A stretch of DNA of 63,040 nt from an uncultured Flavobacteriaceae bacterium (GCA_905182575.1 CAJJCA010000026.1:1-63040), one strand, 5' to 3'. Positions 30,654-42,128 are shown, counted from the stretch's first letter. The notes: generated by a model not told the origin, from the letters alone. Translations and numbers: made by a program.

Positions 30654-31331
30654 ATGACAAAAAATAAATCAATGAATTTTATAGTTAGGGGAATATTAAT
30701 TTTAGGATTAGTACTCCCCTCCTTAACGCAAGCGCAAGAGAGTAGTCTTGGAAATTGGTTAATTTATATTGGAAATAAAAAACTCAATGAAAAATGGAAT
30801 TTGCACCATGAAATCCAATACAGAAATTATGATGCCATTAATGATCTTGAGCAATTGTTATTAAGGACGGGTTTAGGATATACTTTTAAAGAAAACAAAA
30901 GAAACATTCTATTGGGTTATGGATACATCTCCTCAGATAATTATGTGGGCGAGACTACTGATAAAAATACAGTAAATGAACATCGAGTTTTTCAGCAATA
31001 CAACTCCAAGCAAACCGTTGGTAAATTAAATCTGAGTCACCGTTATCGCTTTGAGCAAAGGTTTGTCGAAAGTGATTTTAAAATGCGACTGCGATATTTT
31101 TTAGGTCTAAAAATCCCCATAAAAATTAAAGAAAAAAACAACTACTATTTTTCGGCATACAATGAGATTTTTATAAATACAAAATCTAATCTTTATGATC
31201 GAAATAGACTTTATGGAGGCGTTGGATACAATGTAAATAAAGGCTTAAGATTAGAAATGGGTTATATGAATCAATTCTTCAAGAATGGTAATCGAGATCA
31301 AGTCAACCTCTTTTGTTTTTATAGTTTTTAA
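30654..31331 (+). CDS. DUF2490 outer-membrane protein
   Basis: 225 residues. A signal peptide (GILILGLVLPSLTQAQ) is followed by a DUF2490 beta-barrel: NWLIYIGNKKLNEKWNLHHE, then alternating strands such as LLRTGLGYTF, HRYRFEQRF and an LFCFYSF end suited to outer-membrane insertion. The function is unknown. Its place as third gene after sulP and carbonic anhydrase suggests a porin-like channel for the same substrate, an inference from context only. Confidence 0.8.
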   Translation: MTKNKSMNFIVRGILILGLVLPSLTQAQESSLGNWLIYIGNKKLNEKWNLHHEIQYRNYDAINDLEQLLLRTGLGYTFKENKRNILLGYGYISSDNYVGETTDKNTVNEHRVFQQYNSKQTVGKLNLSHRYRFEQRFVESDFKMRLRYFLGLKIPIKIKEKNNYYFSAYNEIFINTKSNLYDRNRLYGGVGYNVNKGLRLEMGYMNQFFKNGNRDQVNLFCFYSF

Positions 31332-31790
31332 AATTTTTATGAAAGCTGTTAACTTTTATTGTTTTTACTGTATTGGTATCATCTTACTATCGATTAACAA
31401 AACATGATTAAAATTGAATCGGTCAACATAAAAGAGGTCGCAAGTGTAAGCAGATGAATATTAAAGTGATCTTTTTTCATTGGCACTAAATTTTGCATCA
31501 TTTTAAAGGATTTCCGTTTATTATAAATTAATCTGAATTCATCTAATACGTTTAGAAAATTCAAATTTTTTCAAAAATAATGCTGACTTTTAGTTTAGTT
31601 TATTAGGAAAATATTAATAAATTCCCCAAATTGGTTTTCAATTCAGTTTGTCCCATATCTAAATGGATAACAATTCCACTACATAAACAAAAAAATTAAA
31701 ACAAATATATAAGTGCTTAGTTATACGATCACAACCTTTAATCCCATATTATTCTAGTTCAAACCGTTTTATAATATTCTAAGGAAAACC
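31332..31790. other. Gene-free spacer
   Basis: 459 bp of AT-rich sequence between the DUF2490 gene and the LTA-synthase-like gene. No frame over about 30 residues has a plausible start, and no strong hairpin was found. It is apparently the promoter region of the downstream gene plus decayed sequence. Confidence 0.4.
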
Positions 31791-33728
31791 ATGTTTATAA
31801 ACAGAAGCATTCGATTTATACTTAAAATATATTTGCTTGCATTGTCTGTTTTTTCTGTGTTCAGAATAATGTTATTTCTTTCTGAATTTGATCGAATAGA
31901 TGAAAAGGAAGTCGCTATTCTAACGATTATCAAATCCTTCATAATGGGAGTTAGATTTGATATTGTTATTTCGGGATATATTCTTATTCTTCCCACATTG
32001 ATCTTCTTAACATTAGAGGTTATCGGTTTTAAATCCAAATCCATAAAACAGTTTTTCTTTTATTGGATATACATTTTATTTACAATTGCTTTTACTGTGT
32101 CCACTGCTGACATCCCCTATTTCAATCAGTTCTATGATCGATTTTCGGTAGGTGCCTTTGAGTGGATGGAGAGTTATAAGATTGTTATATCTATGATTTT
32201 TCAAGAGCCGAAATATTTTCTTTTCATAATTCCTTTCATCTTACTTGAAAGAGCTTTCTATATTTTGCTTAAAAAGATATTTGAACAGGAAAATGAAACT
32301 CAGAAAATAAATTTTTTCTTAAACACATTTGTGTCTTTAATATTTTTGGCCATCGTTTTTTTGGGAATAAGAGGACGTATAGAAGAAAAATCTCCAATTC
32401 GAATAGGAACCGCCTATTTTTCAAATAATTCTTTTCTTAATAAACTTGGATTAAACCCCAGTTTTACACTCATGCGAAGTTATCTGGACAGTAAAGATGA
32501 AGACAATCGTGTGGTGAAGTTTATGGATGACAAACTCGCAATAGAAATGGTGCAAAAGAATCTGGGTATTACAAAAACTCAATACAATTCACCAATCGCA
32601 AGGGAGGTTCAACCCGATACACTTTTAAGCGCACAACCCAATGTTGTCTTAATTATAATGGAAAGCATGAGTGCTGCGAAAATGAAAAGATACGGATCAA
32701 CAGAAGAGCTAACTCCATTTTTAGATAGTTTGTCTCACAATTCAATCTATTTTGAAAATATTTATACTGCTGGCAAACATACTTTTAATGGGATTTTTAG
32801 TACGCTATTTTCTTTTCCTGCTTTGTACCGCCAACATTCAATGAAAACTAATAATCAATACGACGGCATCAGTACTTCGCTTTTAAAAAATGGATATTCA
32901 ACAACATATTTCACTACGCATGACAGTCAATTTGATAACATTGAGGGGTTTCTTAGGTCAAATAATTTTCAAAATGTTATAAGCCAATCTGATTACCCTG
33001 TCTCTGAAGTGAAAACAACCCTTGGTGTTCCTGATGATTTTATGTTTAGGTTTTCGATCCCTAAAATCAATGAACTCGCGGAAAAGGAAAATCCATTTTT
33101 CGTCACCTTTATGACAACCAGTGATCATAGTCCTTTTTATGTACCAGAATATTTTCAGCCCAAAGCCAAAGCCATTGAATCTCAAATTGTTCAATATGCA
33201 GATTGGTCTTTACAACAGTTTATACAATTGGCTTCAAAAGAAGCATGGTTTAATAATACTATATTTGTTTTTGTAGCAGACCATGGCGCAGCAATAGATG
33301 CGAAATATGATATCTCCTTAAATTATTTTCATACGCCTTTAATTATTTATGCGCCAGAACTTTTTATGGCGAATGAAGTACATGAAAAAATTGGTAGCCA
33401 AATAGATGTTTATCCAACCGTTATGGGGCTTATTAAGCAAAAATATGTAAACAACACATTGGGGATTGACTTATTAAATGAAGAGAGAAAGTTCACCATA
33501 ATCAATGATGATGATAAAGTAGGAATTCTTGATACTGATTATCTTTGTATTATGAAAAATAATGGTGCAAAACTAGAATTGTATAAATACAAAGAACAAG
33601 ATAAATCCAATTATTTTGATCAAGAGCAAGAGAAAGCGCTTGAAATGGCTGATTATGCAAAATCTAATATGCAAGTGCATCAAATAATGATTTCAGAAGG
33701 GAGAACAACATTAAAAGACGAAAAGTAA
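31791..33728 (+). CDS. LTA synthase/MdoB-like membrane phosphoglycerol transferase
   Basis: 645 residues, intact. Five membrane helices occupy roughly residues 10-200, then an extracytoplasmic sulfatase-fold domain. Metal and catalytic residues of the LtaS type are visible: Glu in LIIMESMSAAKM, the nucleophile Thr in TAGKHTFNGI, and Asp-His in VFVADHGAA. Gram-negative members transfer phosphoglycerol or phosphoethanolamine to periplasmic glucans or lipids. The substrate is unknown here. The following genes are also extracytoplasmic glycan enzymes. Confidence 0.85.
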   Translation: MFINRSIRFILKIYLLALSVFSVFRIMLFLSEFDRIDEKEVAILTIIKSFIMGVRFDIVISGYILILPTLIFLTLEVIGFKSKSIKQFFFYWIYILFTIAFTVSTADIPYFNQFYDRFSVGAFEWMESYKIVISMIFQEPKYFLFIIPFILLERAFYILLKKIFEQENETQKINFFLNTFVSLIFLAIVFLGIRGRIEEKSPIRIGTAYFSNNSFLNKLGLNPSFTLMRSYLDSKDEDNRVVKFMDDKLAIEMVQKNLGITKTQYNSPIAREVQPDTLLSAQPNVVLIIMESMSAAKMKRYGSTEELTPFLDSLSHNSIYFENIYTAGKHTFNGIFSTLFSFPALYRQHSMKTNNQYDGISTSLLKNGYSTTYFTTHDSQFDNIEGFLRSNNFQNVISQSDYPVSEVKTTLGVPDDFMFRFSIPKINELAEKENPFFVTFMTTSDHSPFYVPEYFQPKAKAIESQIVQYADWSLQQFIQLASKEAWFNNTIFVFVADHGAAIDAKYDISLNYFHTPLIIYAPELFMANEVHEKIGSQIDVYPTVMGLIKQKYVNNTLGIDLLNEERKFTIINDDDKVGILDTDYLCIMKNNGAKLELYKYKEQDKSNYFDQEQEKALEMADYAKSNMQVHQIMISEGRTTLKDEK

Positions 33729-33920
33729 AAGCTATTAACTTTTCTTTTTTTAATCTATTCCTAATATATTTCAGTACAACGCACTAAATCTAGAGCTAAA
33801 CTCAAGCGAACAGTGCTGTATAAAAACCTATGAAAGAGTTTTATTTGTTGTAAATTCCTCATTTAAAATTCTATATCTACCTTGATATTCAGAATTCTAT
33901 TTAACTAAAATTGATTCAAA

Positions 33921-36346
33921 ATGAAGAAAATATTTATTTTTGTAATTATTTCTAGCCTATCATTCAATTCGTGTACGTCGGACAACGCCACAACTATTCT
34001 GGAATTAAGAACTGCTTTCTTTAAAATGAGCATTGACAACAAAGGATCAATTATTGATTTTACTAATTTAAAAAACAACAAAAATCACCTTTCAAAAGAT
34101 ACCTTAACTAGTTTAATGTCTTTAAGAATAAATAACGTGGTGAAAAATCCCAGATCCGCGCGCGTAAAAAACGATAGTATTTTTCTTACCTACAATGAGA
34201 AATTTGAGGCCATCTTGAAAATGACACAAAAAGATTCGCACCTCACTTTTGAATTATTATCCCTAACAAACCACGAATCTGTTGATTTAATTCTCTGGGG
34301 GCCTTACCCTACAACAATTAATAAAATTATTGGAGAAACTGTTGGGGTGGTTCGTGGAGAAGATTATGCTATCGGCATACAGTCGTTAAATATCAAAACA
34401 CTCGGAGGTTATCCATGGAACGAGAGTGACCGAATGCCTGCCTTTGATATTTTTCATGAAGAAAACCCAAACAACATGAATCCCAATTCCGATGGAAGTG
34501 TTTTGTATCGAATTGAAGCGGCGAAACCCACCAAAACAGGCAGTAGCTTACAGGCCTATTGCCGAAACAGAAATAATGATAGGATTATTCAAGATTTTAA
34601 GCACGAAAAGATTGTTGCCCCTGCTTATGACGATGGCGGTATAATTGGTTCTAAAATCGCACTTTTTGGATGTCCGGTAGAACAAGCGTTAGAAACCCTT
34701 GCTGAAATTGAAATTACTGAAGGACTTCCACATCCAATCATAAACGAACAATGGGGTAAAATAGCCCCCGAAGCAAATGCAGCCTACATAATCACAAACT
34801 TTAACGAAGAAAATGTTGATGATGCGATTGATTTAACCAAAAGAGCTGGATTAAAGTATTTATATCACTATGGGAAAACCTTTGAAAATTGGGGGCATTT
34901 TGAATTGTATAAAGGCGAATTTCCTAGTGGGAGGAAAGGATTAAAAGAGTGCGTTGAAAAAGCAAAATCTCATGGTATTATGATTGGAACCCACTTTCTT
35001 TCAAACTTCATTACCCCCAATGATCCTTACGTCACTCCTATTCCCGACAAACGATTAGCCAAAGTTGGAAGTTCGGTTATTGTGAATTCTATCAATGCAA
35101 AAGAAACTGAGATAACAATTCAATCTCCTGTTTTCTTTAACCAAATGGAGAATAATAACATGAAAACTGTTATGATCGGAAATGAATTGATAAGGTATGG
35201 TAAGGTTTCGAGTCATGCACCATGGAAATTGTTGGATTGTCAACGAGGAGCTTTTAATACTGTAGCTTCTGCGCATAATGCTGAAAGAGAAATCTCGAAG
35301 TTACTCGATCATGCATACAAAGTTTTTTTAACGAATACAGAATTGACAATTGAAATGTCAGAGACGATGGCATCAATTTATAATGAAACCGGATTACGTC
35401 AAATTTCATTTGATGGATTGGAAGGCAATCGATCCACTGGACTGGGAACCTATGGAGAGTCTTTGATGCCCTATGTTTGGTATAATAATTTATCTGAAGA
35501 ATTGAAGTCCCATCTGATTATTGACGCCAGTCGCACCACCCATTTTTTCTGGCACATCTATTCCAGAATGAACTGGGGAGAACCATGGTATGGAAGCTTT
35601 AGAGAGAGTCAAACGGAGTACCGATTCAAGAACCAAGCTTATTTTAAGAGAAACTTTATGCCTGGGATGCTTGGCTGGTTCAAAATGACTTCTGAAACCA
35701 GTGTTGAGGACATTGAGTGGCTTTTGGCAAAATCAGCAGCTTACGATGCGGGTTATGCCTTTGTGGCAAACTTAGAAACAATTGAAAATAATGGGAACTC
35801 ACCCGAAATTTTAGAACTTATTGGAGCTTGGGAAAAACTTAGAATTCAACGGGCATTCTCCGAGGAACAAAAGAAAGTAATGTTGGATTCTAATAAAGAA
35901 TTTTCTCTGAAAGAGATCGATAGTAACTCTTGGAGTTTATCTCATTTAAACGCTAAAATTTTCAAACACGAACATAAAACTAAACAGCCGGGAGAGCCGC
36001 TATATTCAACTTTCAAATTTAATAATATCGGGAAGGAACAAGCGTTTAGTTTTATAATTACCGCAGTTGATTCAGACATAAATTCCATTACTTTAGAAAT
36101 AAATAATTATAAAAAAATCAAACTACCTGTTGTTTTAAAAAAAGGACAAAAAATTAAAAACTAATCAATTGTTAGAAGCTTAAGGTAAAATATAATCATA
36201 ATTATAATTTTTCTGATTTTATTTTAAAAAGAGGGGAGAACTCTCTTAATGTAGACTGTGATTTTATCCAACCCGACAAAAAAGCAACTGTTAAATTTGA
36301 AATACGAACCGTTGAAAAGCAAGAAAAAATAGTTTTAAATATTTAA
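33921..36346 (+). CDS. Large secreted lipoprotein, putative glycoside-hydrolase-like barrel, unassigned
   Basis: 747 residues to a first stop at 36164. A second frame reading NYNFSDFILKRGENSLNVDC to a TAA at 36344-36346 is clearly its native C-terminus, so the gene is frameshifted near 36165-36215. Residues 1-20 are a lipoprotein signal ending SFNSC. A beta-sandwich N-domain (to about residue 270) is followed by a TIM-barrel-like part (AYIITNFNEENVDDAIDLTK, HGIMIGTHFLSNF, LRQISFDGLEGN with a candidate catalytic Asp, FFWHIYSRMNWGEPW) and a C-terminal beta domain. I do not recognise the family. A neighbouring sulfatase suggests sulfated-glycan breakdown. Confidence 0.6.
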
Positions 36347-36483
36347 TAATAAGTCTACTTTTTTGGCTTTAAAAAACGGAAAAAAAGTAAAAATTAGGTT
36401 AGTTTTGGCTAGAGCTACAACATTATCTGAAGTACTTGTTCTATAAATTCGTTCAATGTTTTTTATATATATTTATAAATAAA

Positions 36484-37902
36484 ATGTCGAAATTATTCCG
36501 CTTATTGCCCCTTCTGGTGCTGTTTATCTCATGTGCAGAGAAAAAGGAAAACTTTGTGTTTATACTTGTCGATGATTTGGGCTGGTCAGATCTAGGATAT
36601 ATGGGCAGTACTTTTTATGAAACACCCAACATAGATTTATTGAGTCAGGAAAGTATTCAATTTAGCAATGCCTATGCCTCTGGGTCGGTTTGCTCTCCCT
36701 CAAGAGCAGCGATTATGACGGGGAGACATCCTGCCAGAGTGGGTATTACAGATTGGATTCCTGGAAATGACAAACGAAATGAAAAATTATTAGGTCCTCA
36801 AGATCTAGATCAACTTCCGCTATCAGAAAAAACACTTGCTGAAGCATTCAAAGCAGCTAATTACTCTACTTTTTATGCCGGAAAGTGGCATTTGGGAGAC
36901 CAAGGCTACTTTCCCGAAGATCAAGGTTTCGAAATCAACAAAGGAGGGCACAAAGCAGGAAGTCCATCCAGGAGGATATTATTCACCCTACAAAAATCCA
37001 AAACTTTCTGATGGGCCGGAAGGGGAATATTTAACTGACCGATTGACCAATGAATCTATCCAATTCTTAACTCTATCCAAAAACCTTTCTTTCTTTTATT
37101 TTCAGTTTTACTCCGTTCACACCCCCATTCAACCCAATAAAAAATACATCGATAAATTCAACAAAAAACTGAAACAGTTGGATATTGATGAAACCGCTGT
37201 TAAAAAAGAAGGTAAAGGAATAACCACGCTAGATCAGCATAACGCCGCTTATGCTTCAATGCTATTTGCGCTTGACAAAAACATAGGCAAGCTTGTTAAA
37301 AATCTTAAAGAACGGGGGCTATATGAAAATACGACTTTGGTATTTACGAGTGACAACGGCGGTTTGTCAACACTTTCCAAAAGCAGAAATCACAAAGCAC
37401 CAACTTCAGTTCTTCCACTAAGAGCTGGCAAGGGATGGCTGTATGAAGGAGGAATTCGTGTTCCCTTACTTATAAAACCCTCTCATTATTCTGGAGAAGC
37501 AAGGAGTAGTGCTGAGCCAATCGTAGGACATGACTTCTACCCTACTTTGTTATCAATGGCAGGAATTGAAGTTGAAAATAATATTATTTTGGATGGAATC
37601 GACCTGAGTCCATTAATCCATGAAAATAAATCCTTAGAAAGAGTAGATTTATTCTGGCATTATCAAAAAGATCTTCGACTCCTGGTGCTGCAATTCGTAT
37701 GGGAGATTGGAAATTGATTGAATTTTACGAATCCAATTCCATTGAATTGTATAATTTAAAAAATGATCTTTCAGAAAAAGAAGATCTATCATTGCGATTT
37801 CCTAAAAAAGTAATTGAATTACAAAACAGACTGCGTGAGCTTCAAAAATCAATGAACGCCAATAGCTCGCGAATCAATCCTAATTTCAAGAAATCATTTT
37901 AG
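36484..37902 (+). CDS. Lipoprotein sulfatase, type I (formylglycine-dependent), frameshifted
   Basis: About 473 residues with lipobox LFISC, then VFILVDDLGWSDLG (metal-binding Asp pair), the modification motif SVCSPSRAAIMTGRHP in which Cys becomes formylglycine, FYAGKWHLG (Lys, His) and LVFTSDNGG. The C-terminal subdomain reads WKLIEFYESNSIELYNL. Frame changes at about 36967 and 37690, and no motif is lost. It removes sulfate esters from a polysaccharide and needs a maturase elsewhere in the genome. Start at 36484 gives the best signal; an earlier Met at 36436 is unlikely. It overlaps the convergent acyltransferase gene end by 4 bp. Confidence 0.88.
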
Positions 37903-38411
37903 GCTAAAAAAGAAGCCTGTATAAATTCAAAATCCTTTTTTTTGTCGTCTGTGGGGTAAAATAGATCTAGAAAAGAAACCTTCTTTTGAGGATAATCAAA
38001 CTTGACTAACAAAATTGGCACATTCGCTTCTTTAGCGATATAATAAAAACCCGTCTTCCATTGCTCCACCCTCTTGCGCGTACCCTCGGGTGCAATCGCT
38101 AGCCGGAAAAAAGATCTTGATTTGAATATTTCAGCAATGACCTGCACGGTATTCTCTTTAGCCCTTCTATTGATAGGTGCGCCACCCAAAGCTTTAAAGA
38201 ACCATCCTGTAATAGGATTAAAAAGTTCTTTTTTTCCTACGTAGTTTATCTTTTCATTGATCGCAGCACGGGTGAGTATTCCAACGATAAAATCGAAGTT
38301 TTTTGTGTGTGGGACGACTGCAACAATCATTTTATTGAGGTCAGGAAAAACACCTTCAATCTTCCATCCCATTAATTTAAAAAAAATAAATCTTGACAGT
38401 CTCGTTATCAT
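37899..38411 (-). CDS. PlsC-family acyltransferase
   Basis: 170 residues, short but complete for this subfamily. The acyltransferase motifs are PHTKNFDF (H-x4-D), FKALGGAPINRR and APEGTRKR. It probably transfers an acyl chain in lipid or lipid A metabolism. It follows kdsB by 8 bp on the same strand, so an envelope-lipid role is likely. Confidence 0.8.
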   Translation of the reverse strand: MITRLSRFIFFKLMGWKIEGVFPDLNKMIVAVVPHTKNFDFIVGILTRAAINEKINYVGKKELFNPITGWFFKALGGAPINRRAKENTVQVIAEIFKSRSFFRLAIAPEGTRKRVEQWKTGFYYIAKEANVPILLVKFDYPQKKVSFLDLFYPTDDKKKDFEFIQASFLA

Positions 38412-38419
38412 CTTCAGTG

Positions 38420-39151
38420 TTATTTTTTCAAGAAAGCTTTTGCTTTTTTAAGATCAGCAGGCGTATCAATTCCAAAATTAAAAACCTGAGTTTCAACCAT
38501 CTTTATTCTTTTACCATACTCAAGATACCGTATACACTCGATTTTCTCAGCGGCTTCCAAGGGAGTGACTTCTTGTTTACTAAAGTCAATCAGAGCTTTT
38601 TTTCTAAAAGCATACACACCAATGTGTTTGAAATAATTTACAGAATCTTCTAAATCACGGTTAAACGGAATGGGAGAGCGAGAGAAATATAGGGCAAAGT
38701 TCTGACGGTCAACGATCACTTTAACGTTACTGGGATCTAAAATACTTTCAGCATCATTTAGGGGCGTCATGAGCGAGGCCAAATCAATTTTGTTATCTAA
38801 ATCCTCATAAAATACGGCAATTAAATTCTTTAAACTTTCAGTATCAATAAAAGGCTCATCTCCTTGAACATTCACCACCACATCAGCATTAATATTCTTA
38901 ACTGCCTCTGCAATGCGATCGCTTCCGCACTCGTGTTCCTTTTTACTCATAACCACATTTCCACCATTGGAGATAACCTCATCATAGATAATTTTACTAT
39001 CGGTGGCTACAATCACTTCATCAAAAAGCCCCGTAGCTACTGCCTGCTCGTAAGTTCTTAAAATAATAGTTTTTCCCTCTAAAATCTCCATCAACTTCCC
39101 TGGAAATCGAGTGGAGGCATAACGTGCCGGAATCACTGAGATTACTTTCAT
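38420..39151 (-). CDS. kdsB: 3-deoxy-manno-octulosonate cytidylyltransferase (CMP-KDO synthetase)
   Basis: 243 residues, intact and full length. N-terminal nucleotide loop [16 protein letters not shown], then [11 protein letters not shown] and the conserved [12 protein letters not shown]. It activates KDO with CTP for lipid A-core assembly, showing the organism makes lipopolysaccharide. Start ATG at 39151 gives the canonical [13 protein letters not shown]. Confidence 0.95.
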   Translation of the reverse strand: MKVISVIPARYASTRFPGKLMEILEGKTIILRTYEQAVATGLFDEVIVATDSKIIYDEVISNGGNVVMSKKEHECGSDRIAEAVKNINADVVVNVQGDEPFIDTESLKNLIAVFYEDLDNKIDLASLMTPLNDAESILDPSNVKVIVDRQNFALYFSRSPIPFNRDLEDSVNYFKHIGVYAFRKKALIDFSKQEVTPLEAAEKIECIRYLEYGKRIKMVETQVFNFGIDTPADLKKAKAFLKK

Positions 39152-39209
39152 GCGGAATTAAAAATTATCTTTAATGCAAATATGAGAAATATATTCAGCT
39201 CCTAAATTT

Positions 39210-40635
39210 TTATTTAAAATAATCTGAACTAAATCCAATCAAATAGAGCTTTTCCTTGGCTCGTGTCAGAGCCGTATAAAGCCAGCGGAAATAATCTCGG
39301 TCTGGACCATTTGGAAGATAAGGCTGCTCTATAAAAACATTCTTCCACTGCCCTCCTTGAGATTTATGACAAGTAATGGCATAAGAATACTTTACCTGAA
39401 GCGCATTGAAATATGGATCGCTCTTTACTTTCAAAAAGCGTTTGTATTTAGATTTTTCTTTAGAATAGTCCTGAACTACTTTTTGGTATAGTATTTGTCC
39501 TTCTTCAAAGCTTAAAGAAGCGGTCTCAGAACTCAAGGTGTTTAATAACAAAACCGTATCAAAAGCAGGTTCATCGGGGTAATCGACCATTTGGACATTC
39601 ACTTCAGCAAATTTCATGTCATAGCGGTCGACGTATTTACTTATTTGATTGATCTTAACCACATCGCCATTGGCAATAAATCCAGGTTGAGAATTTGCAT
39701 CCAACCAAAAATAATTATTCTTAACCACCATCAACTGATCACCTACTGAAAGATCAGATTCTAAATACAAAATACGTTCACGGATATTTCTGTTGAATAA
39801 ATTGGCGCGTTTATTTGATCGAACGATCAAAACAGTTTGATCTACACCATCTTCTTGCAAAGTGTTTTCAAGTGCTTCTAACAATTCATTTCCTTCTAGA
39901 ATTCGATGAACATCATTAAATCCCTCGAGTTTAAAATTAAAACCCAAGTAATCTTCTTTGACCAAAAGTTCTCTAATACTTGTAGCATTATAGAGGACTC
40001 CTGAAGCTGCTTGTTGTCTTACCACATCCTCTAAGGTAACGCTGTAGACCTTTTTATTGAACTGAATTTCTAATTCCTCCTCACTCAAAGCGGGACTAAT
40101 ATTAAGATGAACAGGAGGTAATTGTGCGGTATCTCCAACAAATATTAATTTACAATTATTCACCATTATCAACAAAATGAATTAGATCATGTAACAGCGA
40201 ACCATTTTCAAAGAGCTTACTCTGTTGTCGATCATCACCGATCATTGAAGATTCGTCAACAATAAAAATAGTATTGGTATGCTTATTTTCCTTCAAGGAA
40301 AATTGAATGCCACTCCCACCAGAAACTGCTTTTGGAAAATATATTTTCTTGTGAATGGTTAATGCGTGTTTCCCAGAATAAGAAGAAAGTACCTTAGCTG
40401 CCCTTCCCGTTGGAGCCATTAAAATGGATTTCTTATTGACTACATTTAATTTTTTAACCAAATGGCCAATAAGTGTTGTCTTTCCCGTTCCTGCATATCC
40501 TTTAATTAACAATACTGTATCGTCATCCTTATCGTCCAAATAGTCAGCAATCTGCTGAAAACCATTTTCTTGCGAAGCTGTAGGGGCAAAAGGAAAAGTA
40601 TCTTTAAGTGTTTCTTGAAAAGATTTGACGGACAT
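39210..40635 (-). CDS. RecD-like ATP-dependent DNA helicase (one frameshift)
   Basis: About 475 residues. Walker A GYAGTGKTTLIG, motif Ia MAPTGRAAKVL, Walker B IFIVDESSMI, motif III ETKLIFVGDTAQLPPV-type segment, and the C-terminal UvrD_C_2 motif AITCHKSQGGQW with LYTALTRAKEKLYL. This is the small RecD2/Pif1-like group common in Bacteroidota, working 5' to 3'. The single frameshift falls at about 40165, between motif II and motif III. Divergent from the hypothetical gene at 40726. Confidence 0.88.
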
Positions 40636-40725
40636 ATTTAATATTTTCTTCCAAGATAATTCATTTTGAAAACTTTTACGATTAAAAAAAAATTGTAGAT
40701 TTGTTTAGTTGTAAAAAATAAATAA

Positions 40726-41373
40726 ATGAAATCAGTTATTCTTCAATCAGTCCTTTGGATATTGGCAATATTTTTTAGTTATCAAATCTATGATTCTATC
40801 AATGGACCCAAAAATTTTAATAAAACTAAAAAAATTCGATACACGAAAGTGATCAATCGAATGAAAGAAATTCGAAAAGCGCAAATCGCGCACAAGGATG
40901 TCAACGGTATTTATGCTAATAATTTTGACAGCTTGGTTAAGTTTATCGATGAAGGTATTTTTACCTTGATTGAAAAACGAGATTCTTCTTACCTTGAATA
41001 TGATCGCACATATCGTATTGACATGCTCAGGGAGGTCGTTGTCGTTGACACCTTAGGTTTTGTTCCAGTAAAAGACTCATTGTTTCATGGAAAAGAATCT
41101 TATAAATTCTTTGCAAATGTTCCTGTTGAAGGGGTGGATGCTAAATTTAAAATCAAATCTGATTCGATTTACAAAAATGGTTATAGAGTTCCTGTTTTTG
41201 AGGTCAAGATAGCCAAAGACGTCATCTTACATGACCAGGACAAAGACTTGTTAAAACAAGAAAATGAAACAATTTCGGTTGACGGAGTCAATGGAAGTGC
41301 TATCGTTCTAGGATCACTTTCTGATATAAAAACCAATGGAAATTGGCCTACAATTTTTGATGCCGTTCAATAA
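40726..41373 (+). CDS. Conserved hypothetical protein with one N-terminal membrane helix
   Basis: 215 residues. One membrane segment (SVLWILAIFFSYQIY) is followed by a short basic linker and a helix, RYTKVINRMKEIRKAQIAHK, resembling a pilin or pseudopilin-like start (an AQ-A-H-D-NG-YA pattern), then a beta-rich domain. No catalytic residues are apparent. It overlaps the DUF3822 gene by 14 bp and is probably cotranscribed with it and rsmD. Function unknown. Confidence 0.7.
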   Translation: MKSVILQSVLWILAIFFSYQIYDSINGPKNFNKTKKIRYTKVINRMKEIRKAQIAHKDVNGIYANNFDSLVKFIDEGIFTLIEKRDSSYLEYDRTYRIDMLREVVVVDTLGFVPVKDSLFHGKESYKFFANVPVEGVDAKFKIKSDSIYKNGYRVPVFEVKIAKDVILHDQDKDLLKQENETISVDGVNGSAIVLGSLSDIKTNGNWPTIFDAVQ

Positions 41374-42128
41374 AAAAAATATAAAAGAAAATGAATTATC
41401 CATCCAGATTTTCAAGGATGGATTTTCTTTTTGTACTCATTTCTCTAAAAAATTCATTCCTTTTAAAGAAATTGACATCTTAGTGTAAGAGCTAAAAACT
41501 TTCTTGAAGAAAAACAATATGACGTATTGATCGAGTGACAACTGTTTTTATTGATCAACCCGCAACATTTGTTCCCAACAAGCTTTACAATGAAAAAAAT
41601 ATTGAGCTATTTGGTGGTGAAAATATTCCTTTAAATCCTTTGCTGCAAATCTCAAGAGAATTTACTAAGGATGGGGAAATAGTTGTTTTGTATGAGTCAA
41701 ATAAAAATAGAGAGGATACATTAAGGCATTATTTTAAAAACATCGATTTTTCTCATTTCTCAGTTATTCTTTACGATTTGATTCAGCAGGTGGCTTTGAC
41801 AAATGAGAAAACTGAAATGTATATTAATATGCAAAACAATCAATTTGACCTTTTGGTTTTTAACTCAGGTAAATTGATGTTTTACAACAGTTTTCCACAT
41901 AAAAACGAGGAAGATTTTCTTTATTACCTTTTTGCAATGGCTGAACAGTATTCATTAGATCCGGATTTGTATTCGATTCGTTTTCTTGGGAAATACTCAC
42001 GTTTTAATTCTTATTATGAAGCCTTAAAGAATTATCATAAGAAAATCGAATATACAGAACTAGAAGCTTTAGATTCTCTTGACTTAGATAATCATCCTGC
42101 CCCCTATTTCTTTAATCTTATGGCCTAA
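41360..42128 (+). CDS. DUF3822 family protein (frameshifted)
   Basis: The start MPFNKKNIKENELSIQIF is read from ATG at 41360, inside the end of the previous gene. Frame is then lost twice, at about 41490 and 41531 (segments SVRAKNFLEEKQYDVLIE and TTVFIDQPATFVP). The rest runs unbroken to 42128. Fold predictions for this Bacteroidota family recall actin-like ATPases, but no function is established. Its TAA shares one base with the rsmD ATG, so coupling is tight. Confidence 0.75.
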
